The position numbers and the translations under genes were made by a program. A DNA stretch of 49,239 nt from contig PLMS01000031.1 of assembly GCA_003142575.1 (NCBI GenBank), positions 1 to 49,239 on the forward strand. Direction: 5' to 3'. Every line of letters begins with the position of its first letter. Positions within the stretch are counted from its first letter, which is position 1. Under the pieces are notes generated by a model. The model worked only from the letters and a program-made list of their open reading frames with translations, was not told where the DNA came from and made no database searches. This stretch comes from Ignavibacteriota bacterium (GTDB lineage: Bacteria > Bacteroidota > Ignavibacteria > UBA10030). Positions 45,746 through 49,239 of the stretch are shown in pieces.

Positions 45746-48028
45746 TTACCTGATCACGACAAACTTGCGGAAAGTAGATTGGCCTGTAGAGAAAATCTTA
45801 TCGCCTTTTTGGAACATTGTTTGACCTTGAGAATATATCTTTTTTAAATTTTCGTCAGTAATGTCATATCTCGCAACTTTATCTTCCGTCGCATACATAT
45901 CTTCAGTCACCTCCACATACAGTATATAAATACCGCTGACGACAATTTGGTTTGAAGAGGTCTTGGAATCCCAAGCTTCATCACCCGATCCGTTGGTGTG
46001 CAGCACTTCCCATATCAATGCACCGTCTTCAGAAAAAATTTTCAGTCTACACTTCGGCGGAATACCATAAAACATAATCCTGTCGTAGGGTCCTGTTTCA
46101 CCGAACTGCCATTTCCGAGATCGGATATCGTATGGATTCGGGACTACACGCACCTCGCCCAATAAATTACCACTCGGCCTCAATAGATTAGCAGACACCG
46201 TTGTCATTGTCAAGAACAGGCTGCTATAAAGAGGGACGCCAGGATGAAGATCGTTCTGCGTGCCGTCGTCCTTAGATTGAATGTAATAATAATAATTGAA
46301 TCCGCGCACAGCCGAAGTATCATCCCATATATTATTAGTTGGGGCATTTGAGGCATTACATTCAAAGACTTTATCGTAGACAGCCCGATAATCCTTAACG
46401 AGTCCCGAGGCCCGGTAAATCACATACCCGTTAAAGTGGGGCCAGCTTTTGGCATTATCGGTCCACTCCAATTCAATCTTGTCACCTCCTGATGTTACAG
46501 TAAACTGAGACGGTGCAGGGGGTGCCTTGGGAATATTATACCCAGACCTATAATTCGAGCGGGCGTTTTTATAAGTCTGTATGATAGAATCTATCCCGGA
46601 TCGAACCCATGCTTTTGTGTAATCGCTGTAATTGGTTGTTGCAGAACCGTCGGGCTTTTTAAGTGTTGGCGTACCCGTATTTGTATAATACGCGTACCAA
46701 TTGGCGCCAACCTCACGACATTTTTCCCAACTTATACCGCTGGAACCTTCTGCAAATACGATGTGGATACTGTCTCCGGGTGCCAAAATATACGGACCGT
46801 AACCTTGCCCCATTTCCCCAGCTGAAGGATGAAGAGGATCAGTATTTAGCCAATCTGCGTAAAATCGCTCATCTCCCACGGCTTGCCACAAAGACTGCGG
46901 GAGGTGTCCTTCCGTCATCTGTGCCCATCGAAGCCCCATTGCACTTTCATCATACTGGCTCGTTGGTGTTTGAGTGGTGGCTCCATCGGCACTAAAATAA
47001 TTGACCGTTGATGGTTCATTGTAATCATCGACATTGAACAAATTTCCCGGACCTTGAGAGGCAAGCAGCGTAACACAGCCTGCGTATCTAGCCGACCCTA
47101 GAAGTCCATTCAAGTTCAGTCCACCTCCATTTTGATTTGGGCAGCCCCAGTCATAATCATATCCTAAAGTTACTGAGACAGGATTACGAGTACCGTAACT
47201 TCCTTTTAAGGGACCATAAAACGCGTAAAAGCCTCTCAGACTATCAGGACGTGCCCTGTACGGCGGACCAAAATCGTCGGTTTCTGTACTTGAACCCCAC
47301 TCTGAACCAAAATCGCCCCATGCCGAGGTGGATCCAATGGAAGTGACTCCAGAGAATGCATACCGATAATTGTAAAAAACCATGAAATTAGTAAGAGTTT
47401 GTTGTTTCGTGTCACCCGCGGCGTCATAGATGCCCGTGTTTTTAAAAACATAGTCATGAATAAAGTAGTTGTCATGGTTTTGCTGGGTGAAAGCAAGAAC
47501 TTTTTTTGTTACTGAAACACCCATAGAGGTGTTATACTTAATAACGACCATTCTGTCACACGGCAGGCTGGGATCCTCTTCATCCAAAACGTCGTACAAC
47601 GAGTTAGATGTACCATTCGCTTTGTCTACGTATACAGTAGGAGGTTTTTCACGGCCTATCAGCTTGATGCTCTGCGAAAAGATCATGAGAGGTTGGTTAA
47701 CCGGGTCGTATCTGGGTCCAGAGCCAATAACTTTATAGCTTTTATTCTTTTTCTCTACCGGATCGTCGAAATTCCTGGTGCCAATCCATAGTCCTTTTGC
47801 ACGCGTGCAATACTGGTTGTCACCGTACTGCGCAGGCCACGTTAAAAAATCATTTGCTGTGAAAGGAACAAGTTCACATTCGCTGCCGTAATCCATGAAA
47901 AAAGACTGCGCTTGACCTACACGGATCCACCTGAAATCCTGTGCTAATGCATGTTGCAAGCCGCCAGCAATAAGCACAAAACCAATCGCCAGCAACACAA
48001 GTCGAATTTTTATGTTCTTATTGTTCAT
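45746..48028 (-). CDS. large secreted protein with Fn3 and FlgD-like C-terminal domain, TonB-receptor partner
   Basis: This 760-aa protein has a signal peptide (LVLLAIGFVLIAGGLQHALA). The first ~480 residues are unassigned and begin FRWIRVGQAQSFFMDYGSEC. A fibronectin III domain follows near 510-600 (APPAPSQFTVTSGGDKIELE, FNGYVIYRASG). The C-terminal beta-sandwich (VRVVPNPYDIRSRKWQFGE, RLKIFSEDGALIWE, SGIYILYVEVTED) resembles T9SS/FlgD-like tails but lacks the exact NPFN signature. It lies 35 bp after the TonB-dependent receptor and 11 bp before the PorV/PorQ-type gene, so it is probably a surface partner of the receptor, occupying the place where SusD would be expected. It shows no recognisable SusD helical repeats. 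The function is unknown. Confidence 0.8.
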   Translation of the reverse strand: MNNKNIKIRLVLLAIGFVLIAGGLQHALAQDFRWIRVGQAQSFFMDYGSECELVPFTANDFLTWPAQYGDNQYCTRAKGLWIGTRNFDDPVEKKNKSYKVIGSGPRYDPVNQPLMIFSQSIKLIGREKPPTVYVDKANGTSNSLYDVLDEEDPSLPCDRMVVIKYNTSMGVSVTKKVLAFTQQNHDNYFIHDYVFKNTGIYDAAGDTKQQTLTNFMVFYNYRYAFSGVTSIGSTSAWGDFGSEWGSSTETDDFGPPYRARPDSLRGFYAFYGPLKGSYGTRNPVSVTLGYDYDWGCPNQNGGGLNLNGLLGSARYAGCVTLLASQGPGNLFNVDDYNEPSTVNYFSADGATTQTPTSQYDESAMGLRWAQMTEGHLPQSLWQAVGDERFYADWLNTDPLHPSAGEMGQGYGPYILAPGDSIHIVFAEGSSGISWEKCREVGANWYAYYTNTGTPTLKKPDGSATTNYSDYTKAWVRSGIDSIIQTYKNARSNYRSGYNIPKAPPAPSQFTVTSGGDKIELEWTDNAKSWPHFNGYVIYRASGLVKDYRAVYDKVFECNASNAPTNNIWDDTSAVRGFNYYYYIQSKDDGTQNDLHPGVPLYSSLFLTMTTVSANLLRPSGNLLGEVRVVPNPYDIRSRKWQFGETGPYDRIMFYGIPPKCRLKIFSEDGALIWEVLHTNGSGDEAWDSKTSSNQIVVSGIYILYVEVTEDMYATEDKVARYDITDENLKKIYSQGQTMFQKGDKIFSTGQSTFRKFVVIR

Positions 48029-48063
48029 CGTAAATTTCCATTCTTTTTGTTGGTTGTCGATTG

Positions 48064-49239
48064 TTAGTCTATATCAAAAGAAAAGTTAAGGCCGTACGTT
48101 ATATTTCGAGGATTCAAAAACCAATACGTAGAGGGGTTCGGCATGTCGATGTACGCCTTGTCACTGTTGATCTGATTGATTCTCTTTTGATCGACCTGCG
48201 ACCAACGGTCCCTGATGTTTGGAATACTCGCGTCATTGGTATATTGCCAATATGTTTTTGTGTTTCCGTCATAATAGATTGCACGGGTACTAGAAGGAAC
48301 TCCATTAAGATTAACACCATTTTCCTCGGGCTGCCATTCCACGTTCGGGTTGCGGTAATCCCCGAATTTATCGGTACCAGGAATATTGTTGTACGCATCA
48401 CTCTGCGGCAAATGCAGGGAAGCCCGGTAATTCAGATCACCGGTGTTGTTCAGACGCATAGTGTTAAAGAGATTGGATATATCAGCAAACAATTGAATAG
48501 TAACATGTTTGATCGTAATGGATTTGCTCACACGAAGTGTTGCATCAAAATAATCCACATACTGTACGTTGTTCTGGATTTTGTTGCTGGCATTGTTCGC
48601 GTAATTGAGAGTACCGGCATTATTCGGATTATAAGAAGTCCATCCGCCTTGATTCCACCTCAGCAATAGGTTTACCATAATGTCGCCTAAAATATTGGGC
48701 CCTAGCCAAGGTCCAAAATCTCGAGGTGTAGAAAAATTGAGATTGGCTCTAGCGAACGGCGCTGGAATGGAACGAGTCTGATAAGTATTGACTGTGTTCT
48801 CATCATAATCCGCCTGTCTTTTAGGATCCTCGAACAGATAGTTTTCGCCGAAGTTGCCGCTCGACGTTGCCTGATAAGTGTAATTTAAAAAACCATTGAA
48901 CCAACGTCCTGTCGATTTGCGTAGAGTGAATTCAAACCCGCGAATATCTGAATAACTAGAGCTGGTTGTTACGGTATAAGGCGACCCATTGACGGGTGTA
49001 TAGGTCGTTGTGTTCTGCTGATCACTGATGTCGCGGTAAAATGCCGATAGTTGAACTAGCAATTGACCATCAAACAACTGGTGATCGTATCCCAATTCGT
49101 ATGAGATAGTTCTGGCAAGAATCAAATTCGGATCGCCAAAACGCACTAACGAATTATTATCATCCCGATCGAAACGATAGGCGGTTTCGTACTGTGGCAT
49201 TTGTTTGAAGTATCCATAATTGAAGTATAATTTGGAGTT
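48064..49239 (-). CDS. TonB-dependent receptor, C-terminal beta-barrel part (N-terminus beyond window)
   Basis: The frame is open to the window edge; the residues read NSKLYFNYGYFKQMPQYE at the truncated end, so the ATG at 49,200 is internal. About 391 residues are seen. They show TonB-receptor barrel strands (LELGYDHQ-type, QLLVQLSAFYRDISDQ, GFEFTLRKSTGRWFNGFLNY, VTIQLFADISNLFN), and the final strand ends NITYGLNFSFDID. The plug domain and TonB box lie outside the window. It sits in the outer membrane, importing a bulky substrate with TonB energy or, in this lineage, helping to display partner proteins. It is first in the cluster with the 760-aa partner, the PorV/PorQ-type protein and the IPT/TIG protein. 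Confidence 0.9.
   Translation of the reverse strand, partial: NSKLYFNYGYFKQMPQYETAYRFDRDDNNSLVRFGDPNLILARTISYELGYDHQLFDGQLLVQLSAFYRDISDQQNTTTYTPVNGSPYTVTTSSSYSDIRGFEFTLRKSTGRWFNGFLNYTYQATSSGNFGENYLFEDPKRQADYDENTVNTYQTRSIPAPFARANLNFSTPRDFGPWLGPNILGDIMVNLLLRWNQGGWTSYNPNNAGTLNYANNASNKIQNNVQYVDYFDATLRVSKSITIKHVTIQLFADISNLFNTMRLNNTGDLNYRASLHLPQSDAYNNIPGTDKFGDYRNPNVEWQPEENGVNLNGVPSSTRAIYYDGNTKTYWQYTNDASIPNIRDRWSQVDQKRINQINSDKAYIDMPNPSTYWFLNPRNITYGLNFSFDID

Noticed and set aside
1-49239. CRISPR array, tRNA, rRNA, prophage or integrase
   Set aside because: No regular repeat-spacer pattern, tRNA-like cloverleaf, rRNA segment, or phage or integrase gene was found on reading through.

Overview
The window (49,239 bp, roughly 40-45 % GC) comes from a Bacteroidota/Chlorobiota-type (FCB group) bacterium, most likely Ignavibacteria-like. 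The evidence is three secreted proteins with type IX secretion (T9SS) type-A C-terminal sorting domains (NYPNPFN... followed by GVYFYRL and a KK/KT tail), a PorV/PorQ-family outer-membrane protein, a TonB-dependent receptor, and Na+:solute symporters typical of the group. No rRNA, tRNA or CRISPR array was seen.

The main content is a large plant-glycan utilisation locus (about 4.1-38.5 kb) whose enzymes together match the linkages of xyloglucan. Two gene blocks diverge from a 438-bp non-coding hub at 20,268-20,705. The left block (minus strand) encodes a CE20/SASA-type carbohydrate acetylesterase, a GH5 C-terminal remnant, a GH2 beta-galactosidase, an aldo/keto reductase, a GH3 beta-glucosidase, a GPH/MelB-type symporter, a cytoplasmic GH94 beta-glucoside phosphorylase, a decayed second GH94, a nucleotidyltransferase-GHMP kinase fusion and an SSS symporter. 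The right block (plus strand) encodes an internally deleted SSS symporter, a CBM9-like protein, a GH31 with an inserted PA14 domain, a GH3, a GH51 with PA14, a GH95 alpha-L-fucosidase, a GH2 and a T9SS-exported GH12 endo-glucanase/xyloglucanase. A second GH31, also with a T9SS tail, faces it.

A working model (inference): GH12 cuts the glucan backbone at the cell surface. CE20, GH95, GH2, GH51 and GH31 remove acetyl, fucose, galactose, arabinose and xylose. GH3 and/or GH94 finish the cello-oligosaccharide core, with GH94 conserving bond energy as glucose-1-phosphate.

Left of the locus (1-3.7 kb) is an overlapping cluster encoding a membrane-anchored sugar-binding-protein homologue, a histidine kinase and an NtrC-type sigma-54 activator. 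It is a likely glycan-sensing three-component system, but no binding-site evidence ties it to the enzymes. An IS1-like transposase remnant lies between it and the locus.

Right of the locus are a lone SGNH-hydrolase/TPR protein (38.8-40.8 kb), a T9SS-exported protein with a tandemly duplicated domain (41.0-42.8 kb), and a minus-strand cluster of TonB-dependent receptor (cut by the window end), a 760-aa secreted Fn3 protein, a PorV/PorQ-type protein and an IPT/TIG protein (43.3-49.2 kb). This looks like an outer-membrane uptake or export module without a recognisable SusD.

A recurring oddity is genes that survive only as their ends: GH94 (7.5-7.9 kb), GH5 (18.0-18.2 kb), an SSS symporter (20.7-21.1 kb) and a T9SS tail (43.1 kb). 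This suggests ongoing deletion-driven decay or, less likely, repeated assembly collapse.
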